64,000 bases of DNA from Thinopyrum elongatum. Its lineage: Eukaryota; Streptophyta; Magnoliopsida; Poales; Poaceae. Location: the NCBI GenBank assembly GCA_011799875.1, contig CM022303.1:276840904-276904903 (forward strand), in the 5' to 3' direction. Under the pieces are notes generated by a model. It searched no databases. It was not told where the DNA came from and was given only the letters and a program-made list of their open reading frames with translations. The translations under genes and the position numbers were made by a program. Shown piece by piece: positions 42,771 to 56,300 of the stretch (its first letter is position 1; every line of letters begins with the position of its first letter).

Positions 42771-45440
42771 TGTGGCACCCCAGCTCAAAGAGACCGAAAC
42801 ACCCTGTATTCTGGCCCAGAGATCAAGTATTCTAGAATACGGCACTGCTTGGCATAGAACAAATCAGCTCTTATTACAAATGATATGAATACAATGGGTC
42901 CAATATCACAACGGATTACATCAGCATGGCAACACTACGCCTGACATATTGCTCTATGCTAACAGTGGAACAACTCGTAGCAGCGGAATAACTTCTAGCA
43001 GCAGAACACGATGACAGCGATGGACTCCACTCCGCAGGGACTCTGGCTGGAACGCTTATCCTAGCTCGCAAACTCAGAATCCTCGGAAAAGCAAGCAAAC
43101 ACGGCATGACCTGCAAACCAGCATGACACACCAGGTGAGTACTTTGAATGTACTCGCAAGCTCACAGCAACCAAAGCAATCAAACCAAACAACAACATGG
43201 CATTTACAGGTTAAAGCAATGAAGAACATTATTCACTAGAGTAATATGAACATGGCATAATATGAACATGATGACACTAGCATGCAACATGTTAACCATA
43301 TCATGTACCAACTTACTCTGTTCGGAGGTTACCTCGTAACCACCACATGTATCACTTACCATCATGGTCATCACACGATCACCTCAGGATCAAATCAAGT
43401 TTGGTATTAACAATACTGTAGTAATCATTACATGGCTAGAAGGAGCTTGATCTTTACCCGTGATTATCGCATAACACCATAAATATCAACCAACTTCGGC
43501 ATCCACGATACCACTGTGATCCTCTCACGATCACATAAAGATTTACCAACATCTTTCATCATCGAACCGAGGTTGTCATTATTAGTCACGTTATTATTAC
43601 TATTGACTCATAGTGTGACCTACTACAAACTGGGCCCATATCCGCGGGCGCGTCTATCGATAGATTATACACTCTGCAGAGGTTGGTACACTGTACCCAC
43701 ACCACAGAACCCATGGCCTCGTACTCCCATTCGGGTGGACCAACGGCGTTCCTACAAAACCAATCTATTGCATGACACTCTCCCGGCCACTCCGACCAAC
43801 TCCCCTTTGGGCTAAGTCATGGGTGGCCCCGATGTCACTGCATGACATCCAACGGCCACCGTCGTGGCAAAACAAAAATGGTCCCTAACGGGGACAAAGG
43901 GCCCTATAACAACTACGGGCACACAAGGCTTATGGCCGCCCACCTGATCAGGGTAGCACGCACATAACCTTCCCTCATTGGATTCACCGGCGAGAGGCAT
44001 GACAATAGACCGCATTAGGGCCTTCCCATATAGGCAAGTGTGGTTGCACTGGTCAGTTCGACTCGATGGCACTATGACTCAGCCAACAGATGTTCAAGTT
44101 CAATTAATATCCGGTTAAACTTGAAGAGTAATGAGCTGAGCCATAATAAAATAACATGATGCATGATGACTACATGAAGATAAAGCATATCCATATGAAT
44201 ATCAACAGCAAATCATTTCTTCTACTAGATGCAAAATGGCATAGCGATGTTCAAGTATCTCGCAGGTACTTTCATAACAGATGATAATAAGGCAGCGAAG
44301 AACATTAGTATCACCAGCATGTACTACTACCAAGCATGACATATGAAAATAATACTAGCAAGTAGTACATAATAACAAAGTGCATAAGAACATATCATGA
44401 TGATGAGCATGGATCCACAAGCATGAACGAAACAGCAAGGGCAGTAATTAAATGAGCAAACATTTATTAAATATTTAAGTAGAAAACCATGGCTACTGCA
44501 AGGCCATCATGCAAGCAGTTGTCGTGGCTTGCCTGGGGATGAAGAATACATCGGGAAGAAGTGCGAGGAACTCGCCAAATGATTTGCCAGAAATACTTCT
44601 CTCTCGAAGGGGGCTGATTAAAGGCAAGGGCATAATGGTCATTTCCAGTACGTGGCAACATAGTGAAAATGGAACCAATAGATTGGGCTCGACGAGATGA
44701 AGACGTGGGCTTTGGAATCACCTGATTCGGAGCTACGGTTGCGAAGATACGGACGGTTGAAGTCCAGGGACTAATCTATAAAAAGATTCCTCACAAACAG
44801 GCCCCTGGTGGACAAAACAAAAAACGCCGTCGGGCGAAATGCGCTTTCTGCACAAAGAAACGTATTTTGAGCCGAAGTAGAATTAGAATGCACTTTCCAG
44901 CTGGGAAGACGTATTCCAAAGAATACGCCTCCACTTATGCTGACCGGGCAGGGCTCTGGCTCACTTACGCGTGGGGTCGGGGGACAAGCGGGGCCCGCCT
45001 GGCCCTGTCTTCTTCCTCCCGCTGCTCCCCCCGATGGAAGCAGAGGAAACAGGGGGGCGCGAAGTCGACGACGAGCCTGGCCGACTCCGACCAAGGGGAG
45101 GACGCCGATGGACTCGGGGAGGAGTGTCGCACCCGGCTGAAGCAACGGCAGCGCCGGAGAGGGGCTGGGACGACGGGAACGTGCGGTGGCAGAGAGCAAC
45201 GGAGGCGGCCAAGGGTGGGGCCCGCGACCATAACAGCTCCTTCGATGAACGGAGGGGATGGGGAGGTGCGCCGGCGCTTGGGGAAGAGGCTGGTGAGGTC
45301 AGGAGGGTGAGAGAAGGCTCGGGCTGCCGGATTTAAGCCGAGGCCGAGATGGCCATGGTGGAGGGAGGAGCGGGCAGAGAGCTCCAGTGGTCTTGGGAGG
45401 CACTGGAGTGAGTGGTGAGGAGCGGAGGGACTCGGGGCAT

Positions 45441-45450
45441 CTATATATAG
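45441..45450 (-). promoter_or_regulatory. TATA box of element X LTR
   Basis: CTATATATAG, preceded on the sense strand by a GC-rich GACGC stretch. About 2.7 kb of LTR follow it to 42771. Confidence 0.45.
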
Positions 45451-46026
45451 CGTCGGGGAGGGCTCGGGAGCACTCGAGAAGCTGCAGGCAAGCGGCCATG
45501 GCGATGGCAGGGGCAGTAGGTCACGGGCGAGCTCGATGGCGACTCGTCGACGGCGAGATAGGACGGGGCAGAGGCATGGAAGTGACGGCACGGTCACGAG
45601 GGGGCTATTGGACAAGGTTAGACAGCAAGGGAGGCAGGGGAACGGATGAGCATAGGGACGAGGTTCGCCAGAGCGCACAGACGTGCATGCCAGGCACGTA
45701 GTCACCGCGTGAACAGGTGCACGTGGTGCACTCTAACATGCAAACTTTTGTCTACAACATAGTCCCTCCAAGATAGGTCCTCTCTGTGTTGAAAGCTCGA
45801 TGAAAGAGGCTCTGCTCTGATGGGAGGCACCAGATGAAGTTTCTTGTAGCAAACTGTGGCATGAAACTATGGTGAACAAGGATCGCTAAGTGATGGAACA
45901 AGACGTCACAGTGGTTAGAGGTAGGAAGGACTATAATCCTGTTAAGTTTTGAAGGATTTGGACCAAGATTAAATATAGTTGCTTTACAACTGCATAATTT
46001 GGTCCAGAAACAAGAATAGGATGAGG

Positions 46027-46031
46027 CACTC
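46027..46031 (+). repeat. Target site duplication of element L (CACTC)
   Basis: CACTC at 46027-46031 is repeated at 57563-57567, flanking TGTGATGACC...GTTACA. Confidence 0.9.
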
Positions 46032-49000
46032 TGTGATGACCCCGGCTTAATCGTGCACTAACCATACACGCAAATGCGCACGATCAAGCCTAAGGAATCA
46101 CTTGAAGATATCACAACACAACTCTAAAACATAAATAAAGTCATACAAGCTTTATATTACAAGCCAGGGCCTCGAGGGCTCGAATACATAGCTCGATGGC
46201 ATACAAGCATCAGCGGAAGCATCAGATATCTGAGTACAGATATATTACATAGAGAGAGAGAGATAAGCCTTCACAGAGGCGGGGTAAAATAAAATACTAC
46301 GATCGAAAGGCGTAGGCCTCCTGCCCTGGACCCTCCGATCCTACTCCTGGTCGTCAAACAGCTCCTCGTAGTAGTAGTACTCGCCTGGCGGGTAGTAGTA
46401 CTGGTCGTCGGCTGGGGCGTCTGGCTCAGGGGCTCCGTCGTCTGGTGGCATCAAATGGGATATGGGGGAAAAAGAAAGTAAAGCAAACGTGAGTACTCAT
46501 CCGAAGTACTCAGCAAGCAAGGATCTACACTACATATGCAACATTTTCAAAGGAATGGCTGTATATGTGGACTGGGCTGCAGAAATGCCAGAATAGAGGG
46601 GGAAGCCTAGTCCTATCAAAGACTAGCATCTTCAACAATCTTCGACAGTCTTGCAGCAATAGAAGAGAGCAGATCAACATAATGTAAAGTAGTAGTAGTA
46701 GTATCATCAACCTCGACCTGAGATCCTTTCTCGACTCCCTGCGAGAAAGCAATCCCAGAGCCGTACTATCCAGTTCTCATCACATGTTCTAGTTGTATCG
46801 ATCGGGATACAACTTCGAGTGTCCGTTACCGTAGGACAGGCTATCGATAGAAGTTTCTTCCCTGCAGGGGTGCACCAACTTACCCACCACGCTCGCTTAA
46901 CTCCGGCCGGACACACTTTTCTGGGTCATGCCCGGCCTCGGCTAAGCAACACGCCGCAACCCGACCTAGGCTTATAAGAGAGGTCAGCACGCCAGACTAA
47001 ACCTATGCCCCCAGGGGTCTTGGGCCATCGCCCCGGGAACTCCTTCACGTTACGGGGCCACCGAGAGCAGACCTAGCAACCCCTTATACAAGCGCGGTTG
47101 CGTTCCCAGTCCAACTCGGCGTGCGCCGCTCCATACTGACGTCAAACAAGCTTCAGCTGATGTATACGACGCAGAACGCCCATACTATGCCCACGTGATG
47201 GTTAGTGCTATCGGGCCAGAGACCCCTCGGATCAAATATCCAAACCGTAGTGGATTAGGAGCGCGCGGAAACGAGTAGAGACTCACGATCGATGTGACCC
47301 CGTCGCCCCGTCTCGAGGACTTGCGGCAAGGGCTAAGAATGCCCGGCCACGCCTCGTAGTTATCTCGCGGGCACCATCCAGGTCAACCCGACTCCACATC
47401 ACTTCGCATTAAGCTCGCGTGGGTACCCCTCAGGGCCGACCCGTCTTTAGTATCATGGTTTAGTGCAAGTCAACTCAACAACAAGATCTGTGTGTCTGAC
47501 ACCAGGGGAGCCCTGAGGAATCACCCTCGATGGAATCCCACCTGATGTTATAGTCAAGGTGAACGAAGGAGGAATCACCCTCGAGGTCCACACTTGAGGT
47601 GTTGTGCGACGATGTCGTTATCGGGGGTGGTGTAGGAGGAATCACCCTTGCTTACCACGATCGAGTAACTAACCTACAAGGTTAACATCAGAAGTGCTGA
47701 CGAGGTATCACCCTGGGCACCCGACGGTAACCCAGTAGTGTCAGCAACTAAGGGGGAAGTGATGTGCGGTGCCAGGGTCTAGTCTTCAATCCCGATGATC
47801 GGGTCTTCTGACATCCAGCGGGGCAGTCGGGATCAAGTGGGGGTCTCTGTCGGGACTCTACCCAGCCTATACTAATCAGTCTAGGATAACCAGAAAGGTA
47901 GCAAGGCTGGTTACAATAATCAGGCTATGCAGTAGATATAGGAAAACAGTAGTAGTAGCAGTTCTAATGCAAGCATAAGAGAGAAGAGAATAGGCGATAT
48001 AGGCATGTTCAAAATGGGGGTGCTTGCCTGTTTGCTCTGGGGCAAGGGCAAGGTCGTCGGTGGTGCCGTCGGGGACGTACTCGTACTCCTGAGCTGCGTC
48101 TGCCTCGGGAGCTACGTCAACGTCGGGGTCTACCGAGAGAGAAGAGGGGGAAGAAACAGGTAAACATAATGCAAACAAATGCAATACGGTGCGTGTGATG
48201 CTATGATGCAGTGCAGGGTTGCCTAAATATGCATCTAAGTCATTTTAGTTATTTTTAGAATTATTCTGGGATTTATTTACCGAAGTGTGTGCACTATTCA
48301 TCTGCCGGATACGGGTCCGGAGTTACGAGTTCTACTACGTAGAGGGTTCCGACAAAGAAACGGACGGCACAATCAGACTCGTCTCGTTGTTCTGAGCAAC
48401 TTTCATGTTTTAACTTTTTCGATCTGAGCTACGGTTTAAAAGTTATGAATTTTTAAAGATTATTTGAATTTCTGGAATTAATTTTATTAACAGAAAAATG
48501 AATTATGACGTCAGCATGATGTCATGCTGACATCAGCAAGTCAACAGCGGCTGTACAGGTCAAACCTGACATGTGGGTCCAGTGGGACCCACATGTCAGC
48601 CTCTGTTAACTTAACAGTGTTAATTTAGACTAACAGAGGGTTAATTAGAGGGTGTGGCCCACATGTCAGTGAGTGATTAGTCTAATTAACTTATTAAACA
48701 TTTTATTTTACTTTTAAATCTATAATTAGCGCGGGGCCCACTGGTCAGTGACTGGGCGTTGCCCAGTCAGCATTTGACTGGGTCAATGGGACCCAGGGGC
48801 CCAGTGGCAGTGGCTGTGGGGAGGCCACATGTGCGGCCACGTCAGCGGCGCCGGAGTTGCCTCCGGCGACCATCTACCGCGGCGACGCGCTCGGATCCGG
48901 CCGAAAAACGGCTGTGGTGGTCCGTTCGGGCCACCACAAGTACCTACGTGACTGGAGCGATGGCGCGCATCGACCTGGGGAAAGCAGCGTCGACGGGGTG

Positions 49001-50203
49001 GCCGGAACAGTGACTACGGCGAGCAATGGCGGCAGACCAAAAACGGCGAGCTCGGGGTCGAGTCTAGCGACTCACCCGGGATGAAAAGAAACGCGCGCGC
49101 GCTGCCTGGGGTTCCCAGAAGCACTGCGGAGGCCTTCGCGCGGCGCGGGGTGAACGAGGGCGACGGCTGCGAGTGCTACAGCGGAAGCAGGGGCTCGGCC
49201 ATGGCAACGGCTTGCAACGGCGCAAATGAGAGCAACCCAGAGGGAAGGGAGGATGTGGAGCTCACCATGGGGACGCAAGGTGGTCCGGTGAGAGCTTAGT
49301 AGCGCAGGCTCGAGGCAGATCGGCGCGGGGCAGTGGAGTTGGCCTGCGGAGGGGATCGAGTTGATCCGGTGGCTGCGGTGCTCACCGGCTCCAACGACTT
49401 GGCGTAGGCGACGAAGATGACCACGACGGTCCTTCCGGACAGCTTGGAGCGGCGAGTGATGCCTGGGGCCACGGCAATGGCGAACTGCGGCGACGGCGGT
49501 GTTCAGACAGAGAGAGAGAGAGACGAGCGAGCTCGCGTGGGAGAAAGTAGAAGAGGGAGGAGTGAATGTGGGGAGGCCAGGGGACATGGATGGCCTCGGC
49601 CTTATCTTCTCGGGGCTGCCTGCCCGTCGGCGTGTCGAGCTGCGGGCGGTGGAGGCGCGGCGACCACGGGGACGACGACACCGCGATGGGGATCAGGTAA
49701 GGTGGGCTGGGCTGGTTCGGCCCAGCAGTCAGGTAAGTGGCTACGGCCCTTTTCTATTTCTCTGTTTTTTTTATTTGATTAACAGAGAGGAGTAACAGAA
49801 TATTTGGGCACACTATTCACCTTGGGAAAATATGGAAAGTGTCCCATTAATTCACTGGTGTGTTTAGACAGTGCCACAAATATTTTGGAGGCAATTGGAA
49901 TAGTTTTAATATTTTTTTTGAAATTGAATGAGGTGAGTTAAATGCTGCTGGACTACTGTTGTAAATGTCCAGGGGCATTTTTGGAGTTTATATGAAGTCG
50001 GTTTCAATTTTATAAATGCCTTGGGAATATTTGCAACATCATGAACAATTTTTTTTGGTTGATTGAAGAAATAAATATTTGAGTTGCAATTTGAATTTTG
50101 ATTTGAAGTTAAATTATTTTCTAATACAATTTTGTTAGAATGATCATGATGACATGGCAAGTTAAGTAGCTTAACCAGAGTGGAGTAACCTGGGGATGTT
50201 ACA
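46032..50203 (-). mobile_element. Element L 3' LTR
   Basis: 4172 bp. Sense start TGTAACATCCCCAGG at 50203, sense end at 46032. Contains the GC-rich block, a 15-bp hairpin (48566-48599), TGACGTCA, the conserved leader box, putative exons and four GAGG(T/A)ATCACCCTC-type motifs (about 47518-47712). Confidence 0.9.
46341..48129 (-). CDS. Putative two-exon reading frame inside element L 3' LTR
   Basis: Sense order: exon A 48129-48028 after acceptor TCTCTCGGTAG, encoding DPDVDVAPEADAAQ, EYVPDGTTDDLALAPEQT; GC-type donor CAG/GCAAGC. Exon B 46441-46341 after acceptor CCACCAG, encoding DDGAPEPDAPADDQYYYPPG then EYYYYEELFDDQE and TAG. Splicing A to B keeps frame. The product is acidic and Tyr-rich, and resembles the element C frame at both ends. 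An alternative ATG at 48184 opens an unspliced frame through exon A (to 47876), so this may also be read without splicing. Function unknown. Confidence 0.45.
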
Positions 50204-50240
50204 AGTCTCCTCCACTACAAGAAATCTCGTCCCGAGATTT
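50204..50240 (-). promoter_or_regulatory. Hairpin plus polypurine tract of element L
   Basis: Sense AAATCTCG-GGA-CGAGATTT (complement of 50222-50240), then GTGGAGGAGACT and the LTR start. Same spacing as in element C, with a compensating base-pair change in the stem. Confidence 0.65.
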
Positions 50241-53139
50241 AAGTGGGGAAATAAGGAGTAACTTCGGGAGAACAGATCCTTATAGGATCGATTAGCTGGT
50301 GGATAATTCAGGGAATGCGGCAAAAGTCTCTCTCGAGTTGAAACTTAGAAAACATCGAGAGCAAAATATGAAGGTTCAATAAGAAGTATCAATCGAATGG
50401 ACATTCAATCGATACCTGAACAAAGTGTGAACAGGGGTCCAGGCTATCGAGGGTAGATCGTCTCTCGAGGGGTGACTCGGTTTAATACACATAGTCAAGA
50501 GTAAGAGGGTACTTCGGAATCAAAGATGTAAGAGGAGAGTCAGGTTCCGATCCTGTGGAACTGTGGAGGGGTGTCGATCAAAGTAGGGAGAACGCTGGCA
50601 GCTTAGCGGTCATGACAACAATGTATGTCAGAGGATGGTCTGTCAGTTATGTAGGCGGCAACATCGGTACCAAGGGCGAGGGACGAAGAGAACCATTTTC
50701 CTGCTCGTTGAACGAGGCGGACCAATAGGCAAAGTTCTCGTCCGTCGGTGGTTACCGGAATGTCATCAACAATAGTAACAGGGTTTCACTGGCGTAGTTG
50801 TAGACCGATATGTTTTCATAAGCAGAGAATTTATCTCTGCCCAGACAATTTAGATTACAGGAAAGGTTAAACAAAACAATGGAAAGGAAAATGTGTTTGC
50901 ACACATGAACTAGGGGTATCTCATTTCCCATGGATAATTGGAGCATGGTACACCTGATAGATCAGCAAGCCCAAAAGCATTAAGACAAAGGGGCGAGGAA
51001 AGAACCATGATGTTTACCCGAGCAACGGTGTTTGAGATAATTGATTAAGGAACAGGTGGTATGGATCTTCCACTGTTCTAAAGGACATTCAGAATACCGT
51101 AGTCATGCTTCGAGGAAGCAATAACATAATGTTTCAGTTAAGGGTTGGAGCAGAAGATCTCAAGGAATTCAAAGGATCATTTCCCAGAATATCACGACCA
51201 AGTCCTTGTTGGCAAGAAGTCAAAGGATGTTATCGATGATATCACAAATCATCGAGGGGCAGAGATGGTATTTCTAGCCATGAATTAAATGTACATCTCC
51301 GAGGAAGTCAACGTGTTGATGGTGATCACGACAAATTTGTCGAGAGGTTTCTATGAAGATGCCATCGAGCAGTGATGACACCAAGCAAAAGGAATGCCGA
51401 AGCAAAAGGATATTGGAACCACGGATACGACACGAGCTCGAAATCAAGCTTGTGGTTTGAGGTGATATGACAAGATGAGGAAGATCGACGTAAGCTTAGC
51501 TCATCGTCGGAAGTTGTGCTCCGGGCATAAGGACCAGGTAACACAGTTAGAAGTTGGCACGATAAAAATATAGCCGATCAGGCTAGGAATGATGTGATGG
51601 AGTATCCAACTCCCCAGCAACAAAGTACTAGGAGTGCTGAATCACCGAGCGGAATCGATTCATTGTTCGGTGGTCTCGGTTGGAGACAACCCAGAACCCA
51701 TGGAGTGACTATGTCGGGGAAAGGTATCACTCCATCGGAGAAAATTCATAGGATGTAATATAATAGGATGATATCCTCGAGGTAGTAGGGGGGGTAATGC
51801 TCGAGGTAGTTCAGTATAGAGGTTGGACAGGTATATCGATTCGCAGAAGACAAGTGCTTTAGCTTGTCCGCGAAATGGTATCAAAGAAGAACAACCCTGG
51901 TCGGAACCACGATTGCAAAGGATCAATTCTTAGATACAAGATGAACTTGTACCAGGGGAATAATTATTTTTACGAGCAGCTTCCATGATAAGTTCTACAT
52001 CGGGTCCATGGGCATGAACACATAGGTTCACGGTCGACCCCCACTTCTTCAATGCATAACCTTTCATTCACTTCTCGTCTTCGAAGAAATTTTAGTGCTG
52101 AGAATTTATCTGGTGAAACACCAGAAGAGTTTGACTCGCATAACCTTCGAGTTCACACAAATTAGAGAAAGCATAGGTTCAACCCTTCGGGACATTTTAC
52201 GAATCCATACAACCAGATGCCAAAGCAAGGGATGCGAACTGAAAGCAGAGTATCGGAATCAAAGCGGGTGATACAATGTATCGAAGGTATTGGGTAACGG
52301 GGGATAACTATCAAGGTTATGGAATATGGAGGACACTATCAGATAATGTTCCACCGAAAGATCTAGCGGACCGCAAAAGACAAGATTGTGAGTATCGGCA
52401 ATCAATCAGATGAAGAAGGGATGCAAAGGCATCGGATTATAGAAACACCAAAATAATTCGGCACTTAAGCACAAAGGGGTTACGATTCTCAAGACGAAGG
52501 ATCAGAAGCAGAAGCTTTAATCAAAGGATGAGTAAGTTGGATAGAACTAGATGGGCAACCATTTGCAACTTGACTGGCCGAGTTCCAGCTCATCTCCGAA
52601 ATGATGTCTGAGCCAGAAGGATGAATTAGTAGGGAAGAACTGATGACTGCAAGTATTTGCACACATGTTGAATCAATGGGATCGAAATGATAATGACAAG
52701 GGATATCAACAACAATTACTTGACATATGGAGCTAACCATAATATAAGCTAGGAAGAATTTCAGTAGTAGTAGGATGCATGGGATTCTCGGAAGATAAGA
52801 TGATATTTCAAAGTGTTTTAGGAATCACATGAACAACTAGGGATGATCGGATCCCCGGTAATGTAAGAAATTACCTGCAGTGCGACAGAAGCTGCACGGT
52901 AGCAGGTTCAAAGGATTCCCGGTTTATCGAGGAGTACTACGGAGTACCATCGCACATACATGATCGACTGGCCATGATGATACAATGGCAAGGATGTGTA
53001 GATATCCACGGGGATTATCGGTGTTAGTAAACTGCAAAAGAAGTGGGTAAAGGGGTCTCGGAAAACTTCGGGAAGTATCTTCGGAGCCTTCTGATGATGT
53101 CACGTCATCTTATGGAATGAGGGGGCTCTCCGGGAGAAA
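50241..53139 (-). other. Element L internal region, no supported gene
   Basis: 2.9 kb without an ORF of meaningful length or a retrotransposon domain on either strand. The sequence is neither strongly AT- nor GC-biased and shows no tandem repeat by eye. Its origin is unknown; it is not evident remains of the element C gag-pol. Confidence 0.6.
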
Positions 53140-53372
53140 ACGGTTACGAGATCCTAATGTCGGAGTTAGTAAAATATTTAACCCGAATAGGAGAGAGATC
53201 AGAGTCCCAGAGTATAGACGAGGAGTAAAAGATCCTAATACCACCCAATTGTCGACGTGGGCCCGTAAGCCACACAGCCAAGTTAGTAAAACAGTTTTCG
53301 ACCACTAGACTCAACTTCGGCCAAGGAATTGGAAAGGGGGATACCTAGAGGCAGTCGGCTCTGATACCAACC
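53140..53372 (-). other. Element L primer-binding site and C-like leader
   Basis: The complement of 53357-53369 reads TGGTATCAGAGCC, the same site as element C. The following bases (GACTGCCT, CCTTGGCCGAAGTTGAGTC, GGCTTACGGGCCCACGTCG) match element C at 24726-24940 almost base for base, then the two diverge. The retained block is the likely packaging and priming region. Confidence 0.8.
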
Positions 53373-56300
53373 TGTGACGACCCCGGCTTAATCGTGCACT
53401 AACCATACACGCAAATGCGCATGATCAAGCCTAAGGACTCACTTGAAGATATCACAACACAACTCTAAAACATAAATAAAGTCATACAAGCTTTATATTA
53501 CAAGCCAAGGCCTCGAGGGCTCGAATACATAGCTCGATGGCATACAAGCGTCAACGGAAGCATCAGATATCTGAGTACAGATATATTACACAGAGAGAGA
53601 GAGAGAGAGAGATAAGCCTTCACAGAGGCGGGGTAAAATAAAATACTATGATCGAAAGGCGTAGGCCTCCTGCCCTGGACCCTCCGATCCTACTCCTGGT
53701 CGTCAAACGGCTCCTCGTAGTAGTAGTACTCGCCAGGCGGGTAGTAGTACTGGTCGTCGGCTGGGGCGTCTGGCTCAGGGGCTCCGTTGTCTGGTGGCAT
53801 CAAATGGGATATGGGGGAAAAAGAAAGTAAAGCAAACGTGAGTACTCATCCGAAGTACTCAGCAAGCAAGGATCTACACTACATATGCAACATTTTCAAA
53901 GGAATGGCTGTATATGTGGACTGGGCTGCAGAAATGCCAGAATAGAGGGGGAAGCCTAGTCCTATCGAAGACTAGCATCTTCAACAATCTTCGACAGTCT
54001 TGCAGCAATAGAAGAGAGCAGATCAACATAGTGTAAAGTAGTAGTAGTAGTATCATCAACCTCGACTTGAGATCCTTTCTTGAATCCCTACGAGAAAGCA
54101 ATCCCAGAGCCGTACTATCCAGTTCTCATCACATGTTCTAGTTGTACCGATCGGGATACAACTCCGAGTGTCCGTTACCGTAGGACAGGCTATCGATAGA
54201 AGTTTCTTCCCTGTAGGAGTGCACCAACTTACCCACCACGCTCGCTTAACTCCGGCCGGACACACTTTTCTGGGTCATGCCCGGCCTCGGCTAAGCAAAC
54301 CGCCGCAACCCGACCTAGGCTTATAAGAGAGGTCAGCACGCCAGACTAAACCTATGCCCCCAGGGGTCTTGGGCCATCGCCCCGGGAACTCTTGCACGTT
54401 ACGGGGCCACCGAGAGCAGACCTAGCAACCCCTTATACAAGCGTGGTTGTGTTCCCAGTCCAACTCGGCGTGCGCCGCTTCATACTGACGTCAAACAAGC
54501 TTCGGCTGATGTATACGACACAGAACGCCCATACTATGCCCACGTGATGGTTAGTGCTATCGGGCCAGAGACCCCTCGGATCAAATATCCAAACCGTAGT
54601 GGATTAGGAGCGCACGGAAACGAGTAGAGACTCACGATCGATGTGAGCCCGTCGCCCCGTCTCGAGGACTTGCGGCAAGGGCTAAGAATGCCCGGCCACG
54701 CCTCGTAGTTATCTCGCGGGCACCATCCAGGTCAACCCGACTCCACATCACTTCGCATTAAGCTCGCGCAGGTACCCCTTAGGGCCGACCCGTCTTTAGT
54801 ATCATGGTTTAGTGCAAGTCAACTCAACAACAGTATCTGTGTGTCTGACACCAGGGGAGCCCTAAGGAATCACCCTCGATGGAATCCCACCTGATGTTAT
54901 AGTCAAGGTGAACGAAGGAGGAATCACCCTCGAGGTCCACACTTGAGGTGTTGCGCGACGATGTCGTTATCGGGGGTGGTGTAGGAGGAATCACCCTCGC
55001 TTACCACGACCGAGTAACTAACCTACAAGGTTAACATCAGAAGTGCTGACGAGGTATCACCCTCGGCACCCGACGGTAACCCAGTAGTGTCGGCAACTAT
55101 GGGGAAAGTGATGTGCGGTGCCAGGGTCTAGTCTTCAATCCCGATGATCGGGCTTTCTGACATCCAGCGGGGCAGTCGGGATCAAGTGGGGGTCTCTGTC
55201 GGGACTCTACCCAGCCTATACTAATCAGTCTAGGATAACCAGAAAGGTAGCAAGGCAGGTTACAATAATCAGGCTATGCAGTAGATATAGGAAAACAGTA
55301 GTAGTAGCAGTTCTAATGCAAGCATAAGAGAGAAGAGAATAGGCAATATAGGCATGTTCAAAATGGGGGTGCTTGCCTGTTTGCTCTGGGGCAAGGGCAA
55401 GGTCGTCGGTGGTGCCGGCGGGGACGTAGTCGTACTCCTGAGCTGCGTCTGCTGCGGGAGCTACGTCAACGTCGGGGTCTACCGAGAGAGAAGAGGGGGA
55501 AGAAACAAGCAAACATAATGCAAACAAATGCAATACGGTGCGTGTGATGCTATGATGCAGTGCAGGGTTGCCTAAATATGCATCTAAGTCATTTTAGTTA
55601 TTTTTAGAATTATTCTGGGATTTATTTACCGAAGTGTGTGCACTATTCATCTGCCGGATACGGATCCGGAGTTACGAGTTCTACTACGTAGAGGGTTCCG
55701 ACAAAGAAACGGATGGCACAATCAGACTCGTCTCGTCGTTCTGAGCAACTTTCATGTTTTAACTTTTTCGATCTGAGCTACGGTTTAAAAGTTATGAATT
55801 TTTAAAGATTATTTGAATTTCTGGAATTAATTTTATTAACAGAAAAATGAATTATGACGTCAGCATGATGTCATGCTGACATCAGCAAGTCAACAGCGGC
55901 TGTACAGGTCAAACCTGACATGTGGGTCCAGTGGGACCCACATGTCAGCCTCTGTTAACTTAACAGAGTTAATTTAGACTAACAAAGGGTTAATTAGAGG
56001 GTGTGGCCCACATGTCTGTGAGTGATTAGTCTAATTAACTTATTAAACATTTTCTTTTACTTTTCAATCTTTAATTAGCGCAGGGCCCACTGGTCAGTGA
56101 CTGGGCGTTGCCCAGTCAGCATTTGACTGGGTCAACGGGACCCAGGGGCCCAGTGGCAGTGGCTGTGGGGAGGCCACATGTGCGGCCACGTCAGCGGCGC
56201 TGGAACGACGCCGGAGTTGCCTCCGGCGACCATCTACCGCGGCGGCGCGCTCGGATCCGGCCGGAAAACGGCTGTGGTGGTCCGTTCTGGCCACCACAAG

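Larger units (their letters stand above)
42771..46031 (-). mobile_element. Element X: large Ty3-like LTR in Angela integrase (left part)
   Basis: Angela coding ends at 42770; the new sequence starts TGTGGCACCCCAGCTC. The complement has the layout of chromovirus LTRs: an AT-rich part, a GC-rich block (about 44770-45700), GAGTACT...ACTCACC near the end and a GGGGTGCCACA terminus. The minus strand is therefore sense and 42771 is the LTR 3' end. It continues at 57568 after element L. No coding domain lies in the window, so whether it is a solo LTR or part of a full element is undecided. Exact termini and target duplication were not found. Confidence 0.6.

Noticed and set aside
46360..46410. GTA-trinucleotide run as a microsatellite only
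   Set aside because: The run encodes the Tyr tract of the putative LTR exon B in frame and ends at a conserved stop, so simple-repeat status alone does not explain it; handled under the LTR frame.
48759..49795. GC-rich ORFs in element L LTRs (also 56094-57154)
   Set aside because: Competing frames on both strands, different ends in the two LTRs, and no recognisable domain; treated as LTR non-coding sequence.
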